Assembly: GCA_963780815.1 (NCBI GenBank)
Contig: CAWADG010000009.1
Span: 186,001-250,000, forward strand
Direction of reading: 5' to 3'
Origin: VRUE01 sp963780815
GTDB lineage: Bacteria > Actinomycetota > Thermoleophilia > Solirubrobacterales > 70-9
Length of the DNA: 64,000 nucleotides
A model generated the notes under the pieces. It was not told the DNA's origin, made no database searches, and saw nothing but the letters and a program-made list of their open reading frames with translations. Each line of letters starts with the position of its first letter. Within the stretch, counting starts at the first letter, position 1. Both the position numbers and the translations under genes were made by a program. This document shows, piece after piece, positions 41,813 to 50,620 of the stretch.

Positions 41813-42282
41813 CCGAGTGCCTCCCGGTAGGCCTCGATCACGTCCAGGTCACCGGCGGCAGCGATCGCCTCAAGTCGGTCGGGGTCGGACTCGACCCGCC
41901 GACCCGCAACCTTCCGGCCGGCGATGCCGGCTAGCTCACTCTCACTCGCAGTCCCCTCGATGAAGCGGTACTGAACATCGAATATCTGCTGGGCACGATA
42001 GGCCGCATTGGAGCCGCGGACTGAGATGAACTCGACGCCGTCGCCGTCATCGAGAATGATCGCGCGCACCCGCAGCAGTCGGTCCCCGCGCTTGGGGAGG
42101 GTGACGCCGCCGCGCTTGGGCTCAAGTCCTTCTCTGCCCCACCAGTGCACGACCTGGATCGGGATCTGATTCTCGCGGGCGGCCTCCTCGACCGAGATTC
42201 CGCCGATCACGGGCGGCCCCCAAAACGTGCAGCGCATCCGAGCGGGCGTCACGAGCCCCGGCGGGCAGACGACCAAGATCAC
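41809..42282 (-). CDS. hypothetical protein with HTH-like N-terminus
   Basis: 157 aa from GTG 42282 (ATG 42237 is an alternative). GGISVEEAARENQIPIQVVH followed by WWGREGLEPKRGG looks like a MerR-type helix-turn-helix and wing. The rest (FISVRGSNAAYRAQQIFDVQ, RRVESDPDRLEAIAAAGD) is not recognised. Middle gene of a three-gene minus-strand cluster with the HNH-like gene. Confidence 0.5.
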   Translation of the reverse strand: MILVVCPPGLVTPARMRCTFWGPPVIGGISVEEAARENQIPIQVVHWWGREGLEPKRGGVTLPKRGDRLLRVRAIILDDGDGVEFISVRGSNAAYRAQQIFDVQYRFIEGTASESELAGIAGRKVAGRRVESDPDRLEAIAAAGDLDVIEAYREALG

Positions 42283-42403
42283 GCGGGCTGCGGATATTGG
42301 CCGAGAAGCGGCGCTGTTGGCCGTAGCTGCGAAAGCCCCGCGAACGGGCGAGTTGGTTGCGGCGGCGGTACTCGGCCTTGTAGTCGCGCTTGCGGCGGCT
42401 CAT
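42122..42403 (-). CDS. small phage-like protein, uncertain 3' end
   Basis: ATG 42403 opens a basic peptide SRRKRDYKAEYRRRNQLARS followed by RGFRSYGQQRRF, a start seen in small phage and island proteins (family memory, not a known function). After about 45 codons the frame runs antisense-like over the next gene for 160 bp, so the true C-terminus is probably shorter or the gene is frameshifted. Confidence 0.35.
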   Translation of the reverse strand: MSRRKRDYKAEYRRRNQLARSRGFRSYGQQRRFSANIRSPRDLGRLPAGARDARSDALHVLGAARDRRNLGRGGRPRESDPDPGRALVGQRRT

Positions 42404-42715
42404 GGCCGTGCCTCCGCGATGTCACGGTCCCCACACGTCGTTGGGGGCGTGCGCTCGGCTGGCCCTTCAGGTCCAAGCCGGAGCGTCTTCGAGATGGCAG
42501 GCCGTCGATTGGCCTCCCGTTGCGTGTCCTTCATCGGACAGCACCTCCTGAGACCTGGTCCGAGACGATGGCCCCGCAAGGCACGCTGGTCGCGCTCGAA
42601 GCAAGTTCAGGTGTGGGGGGTGGTATTCGGCGTAGCCCCTCACCGCGCCGTCCTCAAGCCAAACTTCGGGAAGGACTTAGTTGTCCAAATAAGGCTAGCG
42701 TCAACATCGGATCCC
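42404..42715. other. 312-bp divergent intergenic region
   Basis: Lies between divergently transcribed genes. I see no convincing gene, RNA or repeat in it; open frames here read over both flanks and lack starts. Confidence 0.4.
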
Positions 42716-43210
42716 ATGGACTCCACCGAATCTGGCGAGCCCTCAGTGCCCAACCTACGCAAACGTCGGGGCTACATGCGCGAGACCTATCACCTGAAGG
42801 TCAACCAGCAGACCCTGCAGAGCAACTGGTCGCAGCATCGGAGCCAACGCCATCGCGAGTACAGAACGCTTCCCCAGGGCGGCTCCCATTTGGTCCGATG
42901 GACGGATCGGGTGGATGTCGTCTGCGGTGATTGTCGGCGGACCCTCGGCCACGTGGTCGCTTTTCGCACCGACGACACCTTCGGGATCGTCGAGGACACG
43001 GTGAGGTGGCAGCCAGATAAGACACGCAACCCCACGGTGCTGACCGGCGAGGGAAAGAAGCATCCGCCGTGGCTGTGGGTTGAGGGGGATTTACGGAAGG
43101 CCCGTGCCCACTTCTGGTGCCCGAAGTGTAGGCGCGAGGTGCTCCGCAATGCGCACCGGCTGGGAAAGGAAATCGTAGACGGAAGCCTGGGCGAGGTGGC
43201 CGTCAAATAA
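42716..43210 (+). CDS. zinc-ribbon hypothetical protein upstream of solo cas1
   Basis: 164 aa. Two CxxC knuckles, VVCGDCRRTLGHV near residue 70 and FWCPKCRREV near 140, can form one zinc ribbon across a beta-rich centre (FGIVEDTVRWQP, HPPWLWVEGDLRKA). N-terminus is basic. Ends 90 bp before the cas1-like gene in the same orientation. No family assignment; DNA binding is possible. Confidence 0.6.
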   Translation: MDSTESGEPSVPNLRKRRGYMRETYHLKVNQQTLQSNWSQHRSQRHREYRTLPQGGSHLVRWTDRVDVVCGDCRRTLGHVVAFRTDDTFGIVEDTVRWQPDKTRNPTVLTGEGKKHPPWLWVEGDLRKARAHFWCPKCRREVLRNAHRLGKEIVDGSLGEVAVK

Positions 43211-43276
43211 CCCGCAACCGACATAGAATGGGTTAATCACACATCGCCCCCGCGACCGCGTCAACGGCCCGGGGGC
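43208..43276 (+). promoter_or_regulatory. putative promoter and hairpin leader of cas1
   Basis: TAGAAT at 43224-43229 could be a -10 box (weak -35 GTCAAA at 43202). Short inverted repeats TAACCC/GGGTTA (43208-43213/43230-43235) overlap it. Downstream, GCCCCCG (43246-43252) and CGGGGGC (43270-43276) form a stem with a 17-nt loop in the leader, 24 bp before the cas1 start. Confidence 0.35.
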
Positions 43277-43300
43277 ATGGCACACGGAAATGAGGTCCGC

Positions 43301-44393
43301 ATGCCCCCCAAGCCTAAGACCCCGCAGGGCCGCATCGAGGTGGCCGCCGGCTACGGGGTAAAGATCTACGTAGAGCGCGGTCACTTGGTCGTCCACGACG
43401 GCATCGGCCGCAAGCGCGAGACGCAGGCGCTTCAATCGCGCCACCTCAAAGCTCGACCGCCTAATCGTCCTCGGCCACAGCGGCTTCTTCTCTTTGGAGG
43501 CGACGCGCTGGGTCAAGGACGTCGGTGCCAGCTTCGTACAGATAGATGCTGACTCAAACGTCATCGCGATGAGCGTCTCAGAGTGGTACTCAAGCTCCCG
43601 CCATCTGCGCCGCGCCCAGGTGCTGGCAGCCGAGAGCGAGATCGGGCGGCGCCTGCTCACCCAGCTGTTGAAGGAGAAGCTGATCGAGCAGGCGCGGCTT
43701 GCCGATGAGCTTTTCGCCTATAGACCTGCGAAGGAGGGCCGTGATCGGCGCTCCCCAGATCCCCAGGGAGCCATCCTCGCCCAGGTCGCCGAGCTGGAAC
43801 GCGCCAAGACGATGAACGAGCTGCGGGTTGCCGAGTCGATCGCCGGCCGTATCTACTGGCAGTGCTTTGCAAACGTTCCGATCCGCTTCGATCGACACTG
43901 GCGGGCAGATGTTCCCGAGCATTGGCATCGTGCGGGGCCGCGGACCTCGCCGGGTGACCGCAAGCGGGCAAAGAGGGCGCAGACGCCCAGCCACGCCCTC
44001 CTCAATTACATGTACGCCATCCTTCAGACTGAGGCGACGATCGCGGCACAGCGGATGGGGTTCGACCCGACCATCGGCCTGATGCATTCGGACAAGCGCT
44101 ATCGGCCCTCGCTTGCTTCGGATCTGATGGAGCCCGTGCGGCCTGTCGCCGATCGGATCGCCTTGGAGCTACTCAGGGATCGCGAGTTCAGCCGGGGCGA
44201 GGTTGTCGAGACCCGCCAAGGCGTGTGCAGGCTCGGGGTCGGGCTGGCGCGGGAGCTAGGGCAGCACGCGCCCGCTTTGCGTGAGGCGGTCGGGCCCCAT
44301 GCAGAGCGGTTGGCTCGGGGGCTGCTGAATGCGCCGGATCATCCGACGCCGTTGACAAGGCGCCGGCACCGGGCGAGTCCCACTTCCTCGTAA
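43301..44393 (+). CDS. cas1: solo Cas1 homologue, one-base frameshift
   Basis: Two frames join at about 43427 (CAG-G-CGC; one extra G) into a 363-aa Cas1. N-terminal beta domain: RIEVAAGYGVKIYVERGHLVV, LDRLIVLGHSGFFSLEATRW. Catalytic metal site complete: Glu178 in RVAESIAGRIYWQ, His262 in GLMHSDKRYR, Asp274 in LASDLMEPVRP; also HALLNYMYAIL and VETRQGVCRLG. Cas1 normally integrates spacers with Cas2, but no cas2, effector gene or repeat array is present, so this belongs with CRISPR-independent (solo) Cas1 proteins. ATG 43301 follows GAGGTC. Whether the frameshift is real decides if it is functional. Confidence 0.85.
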
Positions 44394-44508
44394 TCAAATT
44401 GGGTCTCCAACCGCGGCCTGGACCTAGCCATCCCATCCGACATTCGTTACTGATCTCTGGCGCCTTGCAACTTGATCTCTTATCTGGTGGGTCTGCGAGT
44501 CTGATCAG

Positions 44509-45801
44509 ATGGCATGGTCACTCGCGATCGTGGCATTCGCTCTGGTCGTGGTCGCAGCGATCTCACGGCGCTTAGCGGGCACCTCTCTAACGCCGACGAT
44601 GATTTTTGTAGCGATCGGGCTGCTTGTCGGCCCTCACGTTCTCGACGGAATCGATATCGAGAGCACCAGCTCCCTCGCTAGGACTCTGGCCGAGGCGACG
44701 CTCGCTCTCGTCCTCTTCTCCGATGCGTCCCGTATCGACCTCGGGCAACTCCGCAGGAGTGTCGGCATTCCATCGCGTCTCCTCGGCATCGGCCTGCCCC
44801 TGACCATCGGGCTCGGGGCGGTCGTGGCCAGCCTGATCTTCAACCAGCTGACCGTCGGAGAGGCGGTGATCCTGGGGGTGATCCTGGCGCCTACCGATGC
44901 TGCCCTCGGCCAGGCAGTCGTGACCGAGCGTCGCGTTCCCGCGTCGATCCGTCAGGGACTCAATGTCGAGAGCGGGTTGAACGATGGGATCTGCGTTCCC
45001 CTGCTCTTCGCGGCCGTCGCAATCGCCGACGTCGAATCGAACATCGCCGGGGGCCGCGGGGCGATGAGCCTGCTGCTACAGGAGGTCGGGTACGGCGTCA
45101 TCGGAGGGGTCCTGGCGGGAGCAGTCGTCGCTGTCGTGGTCGTTCAGGCCGGTCGTCGCGGCCTGATCGAGGCACATTGGAAACAGGTGATCCCTGCGGC
45201 CGGCGCTGCTCTCGCATACGGGATAGCCAACGCGCTCGACGGCTCGGGATTCATCGCCGCCTTCGTTGCGGGGATCGTCTTCCGTGCGCTGCTCGGCCGT
45301 GATCCCGATGAGCTGAACGACCTAACCGAGGAGGTCGGCGATCTCCTCAACGGAGCGACGTTTCTGATCTTTGGCGCCATCCTGCTCGGCCCGGCGCTGG
45401 GTGAGGTGAGCTGGGAACTTGCTCTTTACGCAGTCCTCAGCCTCACCCTGGTGCGGATGGTGCCCGTGGTGGTCGCCATGGTAGGGACTCGGACTCGGCC
45501 GCCGACCCTCGGATTTCTTGGCTGGTTCGGGCCCCGGGGCCTCGCGTCGATTGTCTTTGCCGTGATTGTCGTCGAGGAGTCCCAGCTTCCCCACGAGCAC
45601 CTGATCACCCTGGCGATCTACCTCACGGTCGGCCTCTCGGTCTTCGCCCACGGAATCAGCGCCGCCCCGCTCGCCGAGCGATATGCAGATTGGTTCGAGA
45701 GCCATGCGCCCGGCAAGGCTCCAGAGATCGAGAGCGCCCCCGCCGAGGTCACGAGACCGCGAGGCCCCCGGGTCGCGGCTTCCAGCCAGTTGCGAGCTTG
45801 A
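44509..45801 (+). CDS. sodium/proton antiporter (CPA1 family)
   Basis: 430 aa with about 12 helices. Typical cation/proton antiporter motifs: LAPTDAALGQAV (TM5 Asp pair region), VESGLNDGICVPL (Asn-Asp ion-binding motif), and LGWFGPRGLASIVFA. The hydrophilic tail (about 395-430) is short. Would exchange Na+ or K+ for protons across the inner membrane. Shares the island with a K+ channel gene downstream on the other strand. Confidence 0.9.
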   Translation: MAWSLAIVAFALVVVAAISRRLAGTSLTPTMIFVAIGLLVGPHVLDGIDIESTSSLARTLAEATLALVLFSDASRIDLGQLRRSVGIPSRLLGIGLPLTIGLGAVVASLIFNQLTVGEAVILGVILAPTDAALGQAVVTERRVPASIRQGLNVESGLNDGICVPLLFAAVAIADVESNIAGGRGAMSLLLQEVGYGVIGGVLAGAVVAVVVVQAGRRGLIEAHWKQVIPAAGAALAYGIANALDGSGFIAAFVAGIVFRALLGRDPDELNDLTEEVGDLLNGATFLIFGAILLGPALGEVSWELALYAVLSLTLVRMVPVVVAMVGTRTRPPTLGFLGWFGPRGLASIVFAVIVVEESQLPHEHLITLAIYLTVGLSVFAHGISAAPLAERYADWFESHAPGKAPEIESAPAEVTRPRGPRVAASSQLRA

Positions 45802-45848
45802 GCGGGCGCCATTGACGAAATAGCGAGACCCGGGGCGGGGTCCCCTGG

Positions 45849-45869
45849 AGGAGCCCTCGCTTGGCTCCT
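45849..45869. terminator. hairpin between convergent antiporter and channel genes
   Basis: AGGAGCC (45849-45855) pairs with GGCTCCT (45863-45869) around 7 nt, followed by TCACCTCTGTG. Placed between two convergent genes; a second short stem GACCC/GGGTC lies just before it. Confidence 0.5.
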
Positions 45870-45901
45870 TCACCTCTGTGCACGTTGCTCCGTTGAAGAC
45901 G

Positions 45902-46285
45902 TCAATCCGCTTCGCTGTGGTGATGTGTCTTCAGACGCTCGCGTGTGCCCGGAGCCTCGGCCTTCTGCTTTATGTAGGCCTGGGCGATGGAGGTCAGCAG
46001 GGCGACGAGCACGCCGATGCCTAGGAGGATGTAGACGACCGTAAATATCTGGGTGCCTGCGGTGGTCGGGGAAAAATCCCCATACCCAACCGTGGTCAGC
46101 GTTATGACCGAGAAGTAGAACGCCTGAACGACCGTCCAGCCTTCGGTGAGCCAGTAGAAGACCGTCCCGGTGAGAATCAAGACTCCGGCGATAACCGGCA
46201 GCGCCCGAGTCTCAGGATCGCGTGCGACCTCGGCAATGGCGCGTATCAGATCCCGCAGCGCCCGCAAGAACGAAATCGAAAGCAC
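45902..46285 (-). CDS. two-TM potassium channel
   Basis: 127 aa from GTG 46285. TM1 LPVIAGVLILTGTVFYWLTE, pore helix and selectivity filter TLTTVGYGDFSP, TM2 FTVVYILLGIGVLVALLTSI, then a short basic tail. A minimal tetrameric K+ channel (Ion_trans_2 family) with intact TVGYGD filter and no regulatory RCK domain. Confidence 0.88.
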   Translation of the reverse strand: MLSISFLRALRDLIRAIAEVARDPETRALPVIAGVLILTGTVFYWLTEGWTVVQAFYFSVITLTTVGYGDFSPTTAGTQIFTVVYILLGIGVLVALLTSIAQAYIKQKAEAPGTRERLKTHHHSEAD

Positions 46286-46395
46286 GATGCTCGGTTTCGC
46301 CAGTTCGGCAGTCTTCCCTGCAAAGTAGACCTCTTCCTTAGTACTGGATCGCAGTGGGCCGAAACGTTGTCGACCTGCGCTAGATCACCCGACGG

Positions 46396-46485
46396 GGTAG
46401 AGGCGAGGTCGTTGAGACCCGCCAGGGAATCTGTCGGCTAGGCCCGGATCTAGCGTGGGAGTTCGGGCAGTGCAGCCCGGCCCTG
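46396..46485 (+). pseudogene. fragment of a second Cas1 homologue
   Basis: Translates to RGEVVETRQGICRLGPDLAW followed by EFGQCSPAL, matching the C-terminal region of the Cas1 at 44199-44280 (RGEVVETRQGVCRLGVGLAR, ELGQHAPAL) but with many silent changes. No start, active site or continuation is present. A decayed paralogue rather than a recent duplicate. Confidence 0.7.
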
Positions 46486-46550
46486 CCCGGGGGTCGGTTC
46501 TCACACTGGGTGGCTCCCACGCGAGTTGTTGTGGGCCCCAAATCCCCAAG

Positions 46551-46786
46551 CTACCCGAACAGGACGATCGCGATGAAGAAGACGAGCACGATCTCGCTGA
46601 CGATCCAGGAGTTCGCGTCCATCCAGTCGCGGACTTTCGGCAAGACGGCAGTCGCCCTCTGGGCCAGCACCAGGACGGCAAGGGCCGGCAGTGCAAGGAA
46701 TAGCAGTGTGAGGAAGACAAAGGGCAGATCGTCCTTTTCCTCGATGCGCTCCGCAGACTCGGCGCCGCAGCATACGTAGTCTTCCA
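46551..46786 (-). pseudogene. C-terminal fragment of a GAP/Sap (LysE-like) family membrane protein
   Basis: EDYVCCGAESAERIEEKDDL leads into a helix LPFVFLTLLFLALPALAVLV and KVRDWMDANSWIVSEIVLVF, the linker plus last two helices of GAP-type proteins such as those at 59.1-60.6 kb. The N-terminal half is absent and there is no proper start. Remnant. Confidence 0.6.
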
Positions 46787-46850
46787 GCGGCTTGGTGGTG
46801 CCAACTACCGATCCAACCCCGGAACCGTGGTCTAGGCTAGCCTCACCAGC

Positions 46851-47300
46851 ATGCGAACCTTCACGAGTCCAACTCGGCCCACCCTTTCCAATCCTTCGCG
46901 CGGCCTTGTAGTCACGGCATTGGCACTCGTGGCGATCGCCTTGGTCGCGGTCGGCTGTGGAAGCAGCAGCAAGCCGGAATATTGCTCGAATGTGAGCGAC
47001 CTTGAAGGGTCGGTCGAAGAACTGAAGGGCGTTGAACTCCAAAGCGGGGCCCTCGCGACCCTGGAAGCCGACCTGAAGAAGGTCCAGACCAACGCCAACG
47101 AAGTTGTGTCGTCGGCGAAGCAGGACTTCCCGAGCCAGACCAGCGCCGTGAACACCTCGGTCTCAAGCCTCTCGACCGCGACGCAGGAACTGGCCGCAGC
47201 CCCGACGCCCCAGGAACTGCTGGTCCTCACCTCGAAGGTAAAAAGCGTCGCGGTCGCCGCAGAAGAACTGTCTAGCGCCACCGAATCAGCTTGCGAATAG
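46851..47300 (+). CDS. small lipoprotein with helical domain
   Basis: 149 aa. Long signal with lipobox VAVGC (Cys about 36), CSNVSDLEGSVEELKGVELQ, then an amphipathic helical region (SLSTATQELAAAPTPQELLV) and a C-terminal Cys. Essentially every Glu codon is GAA. Small all-helical lipoproteins of this type are common in this lineage; function unknown. Confidence 0.7.
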   Translation: MRTFTSPTRPTLSNPSRGLVVTALALVAIALVAVGCGSSSKPEYCSNVSDLEGSVEELKGVELQSGALATLEADLKKVQTNANEVVSSAKQDFPSQTSAVNTSVSSLSTATQELAAAPTPQELLVLTSKVKSVAVAAEELSSATESACE

Positions 47301-47307
47301 GAAGCCG

Positions 47308-47571
47308 TCAGCTGGATGTCCAGCGACCAATCCGCAGGCTTAAAGGCGTGGCGCGGCCGATGAGGCGTCGGTTTGGTCGGCCGGTCCCTTCGCGGGCTCC
47401 GGGGCGCCAAAGGCTTACCAGCCCGGCGACCAGCGTGACGAGAAAGATCTGACCAAGCAGCATCTCGAGGACCGCGAAGGACTGGCCGAGCGTCCCCGCC
47501 GTAACCAGGTTGCCGTAGCTCGTTGTCGTCAGGGTGGTGTAGCTGAAGACGCTGGAGCCACGGCGATTTCT
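47308..47571 (-). pseudogene. C-terminal fragment of a two-TM ion channel with altered filter
   Basis: Open frame SSVFSYTTLTTTSYGNLVTA, GTLGQSFAVLEMLLGQIFLV, TLVAGLV: pore, filter and last helix of an Ion_trans_2 channel. The filter reads TTSYGN rather than TVGYGD. The frame is closed by a stop at 47572-47574 and has no start, so the N-terminal helix is lost. Confidence 0.6.
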
Positions 47572-47619
47572 TCACCGGCGGGCCCAAGCGGTCGCTGAGC
47601 TGTCGGGTAGGTTGAACGA

Positions 47620-48615
47620 GTGAGCTCCGCCGACGCAAAGCCCGCCGACCAGTCGCCTCAATCGGCGGGGCACAAGAGTGGCAGACGGGCGACATGGCGC
47701 CGGCTAGCCCGGCTTGCCTACCGTGACCCCGAGCACGTTTGCGAGCGGCTGACGCTCTTCGGCTCCCAGCAACTCGGTGAGTCATCGCTGGAATGGGCGA
47801 AGCGTGCCCAGGAGGAGCAACCGGACGCTCCGCGCGCGCTGATCGCCGAGGATCTGCGCAAGGAGACCGCGCGCGTCGCTCGGGTCGATGGCGCGGTCGC
47901 CGGTACCCCCTTTCTTATTGCGCTCGTCCCCGGCTACCTCGCCTATCTCTGGCAGGAGGGGGTGATGGAGCGGCGGATGGCGGCGCTATATGGCCACGAT
48001 CCTCGGGAGTTTGAGACCGGCGCGCGGGTGCTGGCGCTACGCGGTGTGCACCCGACGGCTGACGCCGCCCGCGAAGCCCTGCTCAAGGTGAGCGAGACCT
48101 CACTGCCGGAGAAGCCGACCGCTCGTCGCCCGTTACGCGTCTGGGTCCGCAGCATCTACCTTCTCTTGGTCTTTGGCGGATTCATCGGGGCCCGGACAGA
48201 CGAGGGCGATAAGTACGCTCACTGGCGCCTGCGGGCCGTGCTCGGCTTCCTGATCGGGCTCGCGATTTGGGTCACCACCTGGGTGCTTCCCGTCAGCTTC
48301 ATGATCGCGATGGCCTGGGGTTGTGAGAGTCACGCCCGAAAGCTCGGGAGCCGCACGCTGAGTTTCTACGGGGGTGAATCGGCCGGCACCGAGGCGGCTA
48401 TTGCAGCCGCCGACCGCCAGGAGGACCGCGGGCGGACCCGGCGTGACCTGGTTCGGGGCCTCCTCATCGTTCTCTCCGTAGCAGTTCCGGTCGGGTTCGT
48501 GGCCTACGCCGACCATGTCCGCCAGAGCACCGGCGTGAATTGGCTTGGGGCTCTCGGCGCCCTGGTTGCAGCATCCCTCGTCATCGCCACAACAGTGGTC
48601 GCAAGTCGCCGCTAG
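47620..48615 (+). CDS. integral membrane protein of unknown function
   Basis: 331 aa from GTG 47620. A soluble N-terminal half (AYRDPEHVCERLTLFGSQQL, ALIAEDLRKETARVARVDGA) with one hydrophobic segment GTPFLIALVPGYLAYLWQEG, then four C-terminal helices (VRSIYLLLVFGGFIGA, LRAVLGFLIGLAIWVTTWVL, LLIVLSVAVPVGFVAY, GALGALVAASLVIAT). Not assigned to a family. Upstream DNA is occupied by the channel remnant. Confidence 0.6.
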   Translation: MSSADAKPADQSPQSAGHKSGRRATWRRLARLAYRDPEHVCERLTLFGSQQLGESSLEWAKRAQEEQPDAPRALIAEDLRKETARVARVDGAVAGTPFLIALVPGYLAYLWQEGVMERRMAALYGHDPREFETGARVLALRGVHPTADAAREALLKVSETSLPEKPTARRPLRVWVRSIYLLLVFGGFIGARTDEGDKYAHWRLRAVLGFLIGLAIWVTTWVLPVSFMIAMAWGCESHARKLGSRTLSFYGGESAGTEAAIAAADRQEDRGRTRRDLVRGLLIVLSVAVPVGFVAYADHVRQSTGVNWLGALGALVAASLVIATTVVASRR

Positions 48616-48828
48616 GCGGGGTGCGGGGGCGGTGACAGTTGCGAGCCTTCGTCCGAAGGGGCCAGGACGAGGCGATCGATCAACGGCAGGAGGTTGAGTG
48701 GCGCTACCGCGCCCTCGGCATTGGGGTACGCCAGAAGATCGGTCAGCATTCGATCGGCCACCTGGACCCGGTTTTACGGTCGGCTTTGGCAAACACCAGC
48801 CTTTACCTCCGAGGCGTATATTCCCCTC

Positions 48829-49173
48829 ATGCCAAGCGAGGAATCGGTTGTGATCGACGCGTGCACGATTCCCGATGGGCGGCAGCAGGAGGTCATCGAG
48901 AAGCTTCAGGCGATTCTTGATCAGATGAGTTTGCTCGATGGGTTTTTGGGCGGCGAGCTCTTTCTGAGCGCGGACGAAAAGACTGTGTTGTGCTACTCGC
49001 GGATGCGGACCGCGAGGGATCGCCAGGGGGTGGAAAACAACTCTGAGATGCTTGCAGCGTGGCAGGATCTGCAGGCGGTCGCCACTCCCCAGCGTAGAGC
49101 CTTCGAACTGATGCGGGTGTTCTACCCCCCGAGACAATCCCCCAAGAGCGACTTCGGCTCGGACGCGATATAG
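48829..49173 (+). CDS. ABM-like small protein
   Basis: 114 aa from ATG 48829. VVIDACTIPDGRQQEVIEKL, then LDGFLGGELFLSADEKTVLC, then YSRMRTARDRQ fits the dimeric alpha-beta barrel (antibiotic biosynthesis monooxygenase-like) pattern. TATATT 14 bp before the ATG may be a -10 box of a nearly leaderless message. Function unknown. Confidence 0.6.
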   Translation: MPSEESVVIDACTIPDGRQQEVIEKLQAILDQMSLLDGFLGGELFLSADEKTVLCYSRMRTARDRQGVENNSEMLAAWQDLQAVATPQRRAFELMRVFYPPRQSPKSDFGSDAI

Positions 49174-49451
49174 CGGTCGTGAAGCGGTGGAGTTGGTCGA
49201 CCTCAAGGAGAGCGCGGGCTGGAATCCTCTGCTGACGGTCTCTCCCTGGTTTATTGACGCCGGCAAGGCTGAGAGCCGCGCAGGAGATTCGCGTAATTGG
49301 GCGACGGGTTTCTACGGATGCACTCAAGACCTCCGGGGGGGGGATTGACTCTGCATTGTCAGAGCGAATCCAAAGGCGACCAGTGCCGTGCCCGGAGCAG
49401 TGCTGTGCCCGACCGATCGCGTCACGAAACTCAACTCGATAAGGAGAAGCG

Positions 49452-49964
49452 ATGAGCGACAACCCCGTATTCATCTATGCCGCAACCTACGCCGACCCCG
49501 CCGATGCTGAGGCGGATTACGAGGGCCTTCTGGAGCTGCATGCCGCAAAGCTAGTCGGCACCTACGACGTCGCCCTGGTGACCAAGGACGATGAGGGCAA
49601 GGTCCACCTCGAGAAGCATGAGAAGCCGACCCAGCACGGCGCCTGGGGGGGCATCGCCGTCGGAGCGGCGGTCGGGGTGCTGGCGGCACCGGCGGTCATC
49701 CCCGCGGCGTTGGTCGGCGGGGTCATCGGCGGCCTCGGTGGACACTTCAGGAAGGGCATCCCCAGAGACGACGCTAAGGAACTAGGAGACATGATCGAAG
49801 CGGGACAGGCAACGCTGTTCGTGATCGGGGAGTCGCGCCTCGAAGAGCAGCTCGACAAGGCTCTCACCCGCGCCGAAAAGTCGGTCGAGAAGGAAATCGA
49901 CGTCGACCGAGAGGAGTTCAAGCGGGAACTCGATGAGGCAGAGAAAGAGTACGAAGCGAGCTAG
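49452..49964 (+). CDS. DUF1269-like protein
   Basis: 170 aa, AAGGAGA ahead of ATG 49452. Domain: FIYAATYADPADAEADYEGL, a variable beta region, then a Gly/Ala-rich membrane-like hairpin (IAVGAAVGVLAAPAVIPAAL, VGGVIGGLGGHF), and a charged helical tail. Paralogue of the protein at 60700-61215 outside the island. Proteins of this group have no established function. Confidence 0.75.
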   Translation: MSDNPVFIYAATYADPADAEADYEGLLELHAAKLVGTYDVALVTKDDEGKVHLEKHEKPTQHGAWGGIAVGAAVGVLAAPAVIPAALVGGVIGGLGGHFRKGIPRDDAKELGDMIEAGQATLFVIGESRLEEQLDKALTRAEKSVEKEIDVDREEFKRELDEAEKEYEAS

Positions 49965-50310
49965 CGGGAAACCCACGACCTGAAAATGGCGAGGGCAGCC
50001 CAGGCCCTCCGTCGCCCTGCCGCGGGATAGGGTCCCAGCCGGCCCTGCTGGGGCAAGCGGACCAGTAGCCTGGCCCTTGCGTGGTCCGGTGAGACGTCGA
50101 GGCGTAGCCAGCCCGGATTGGCAGGGGGCGGCCGCTCCTCGCCCTGCCGCTGGATGGGGGGCCTGGCTCGGCCGTTTGAGGGCCCATCCAGCCCGAGGCC
50201 CTGGCCAACCGATGGCTGGGATGGGCCGATCGGGGCCGGCGTGAAGCGCAGCGGGTCGGGAGGGCCTGAAGCGCAGCGCATTGTCGAGGCCCAGGGCTGG
50301 GTGGGGGCCC

Positions 50311-50408
50311 TGTCACGGCTATTCCCATTGAAGCCGTCTCTATCTGCTGGCGAACCCCGGCCGACCTCGGGGTTGTCACGGCTATTCGCGTTTCAGAGGC
50401 CTCTATCT
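50311..50408 (+). repeat. 63-bp-period imperfect tandem repeat
   Basis: TGTCACGGCTATTC occurs at 50311-50324 and 50374-50387, and CTCTATCT at 50338-50345 and 50401-50408, both 63 bp apart. Part of a 650-bp stretch (49965-50620) without a recognisable gene, which also has a doubled TGAAGCGCAGCG near 50243-50275. Confidence 0.5.
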
Positions 50409-50413
50409 CCCCT

Positions 50414-50478
50414 CCCGGACACCTGCTGGGGGGGATAGGAGATGGAGCAGGTCGTTTTGGCCCCTAACCCGGACACGG
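50414..50478 (+). repeat. island repeat, copy 2
   Basis: CCCGGACACCTGCTGGGGGG plus ATAGGAGATGG, ending CCCCTAACCCGGACAC. Shares these blocks with 40506-40565 in permuted order. Confidence 0.5.
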
Positions 50479-50620
50479 CCCCCAAAGATCGATCGCCCCC
50501 CGACCAACTCGGAAGCCAACTCGCCGCCAACCCTCACCGACCCCAAGGAACAACCCACCCCACCCGACCCGTGCATTGGCAGGGCCAGGGCCAGGGCTCG
50601 GCTCCGGACCGGCGCCCCCC

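Noticed and set aside
43211..46500. CRISPR array near the Cas1 homologue
   Set aside because: No direct repeats with regular spacing were found on either side; only short hairpins.
42404..46500. A casposon organised around the solo Cas1
   Set aside because: No family B DNA polymerase gene and no convincing terminal inverted repeats or target duplications around it.
47620..48615. EcsC or DUF697 family assignment for the membrane protein
   Set aside because: Only loose similarity in one hydrophobic segment; no diagnostic motif seen, so left as unknown.
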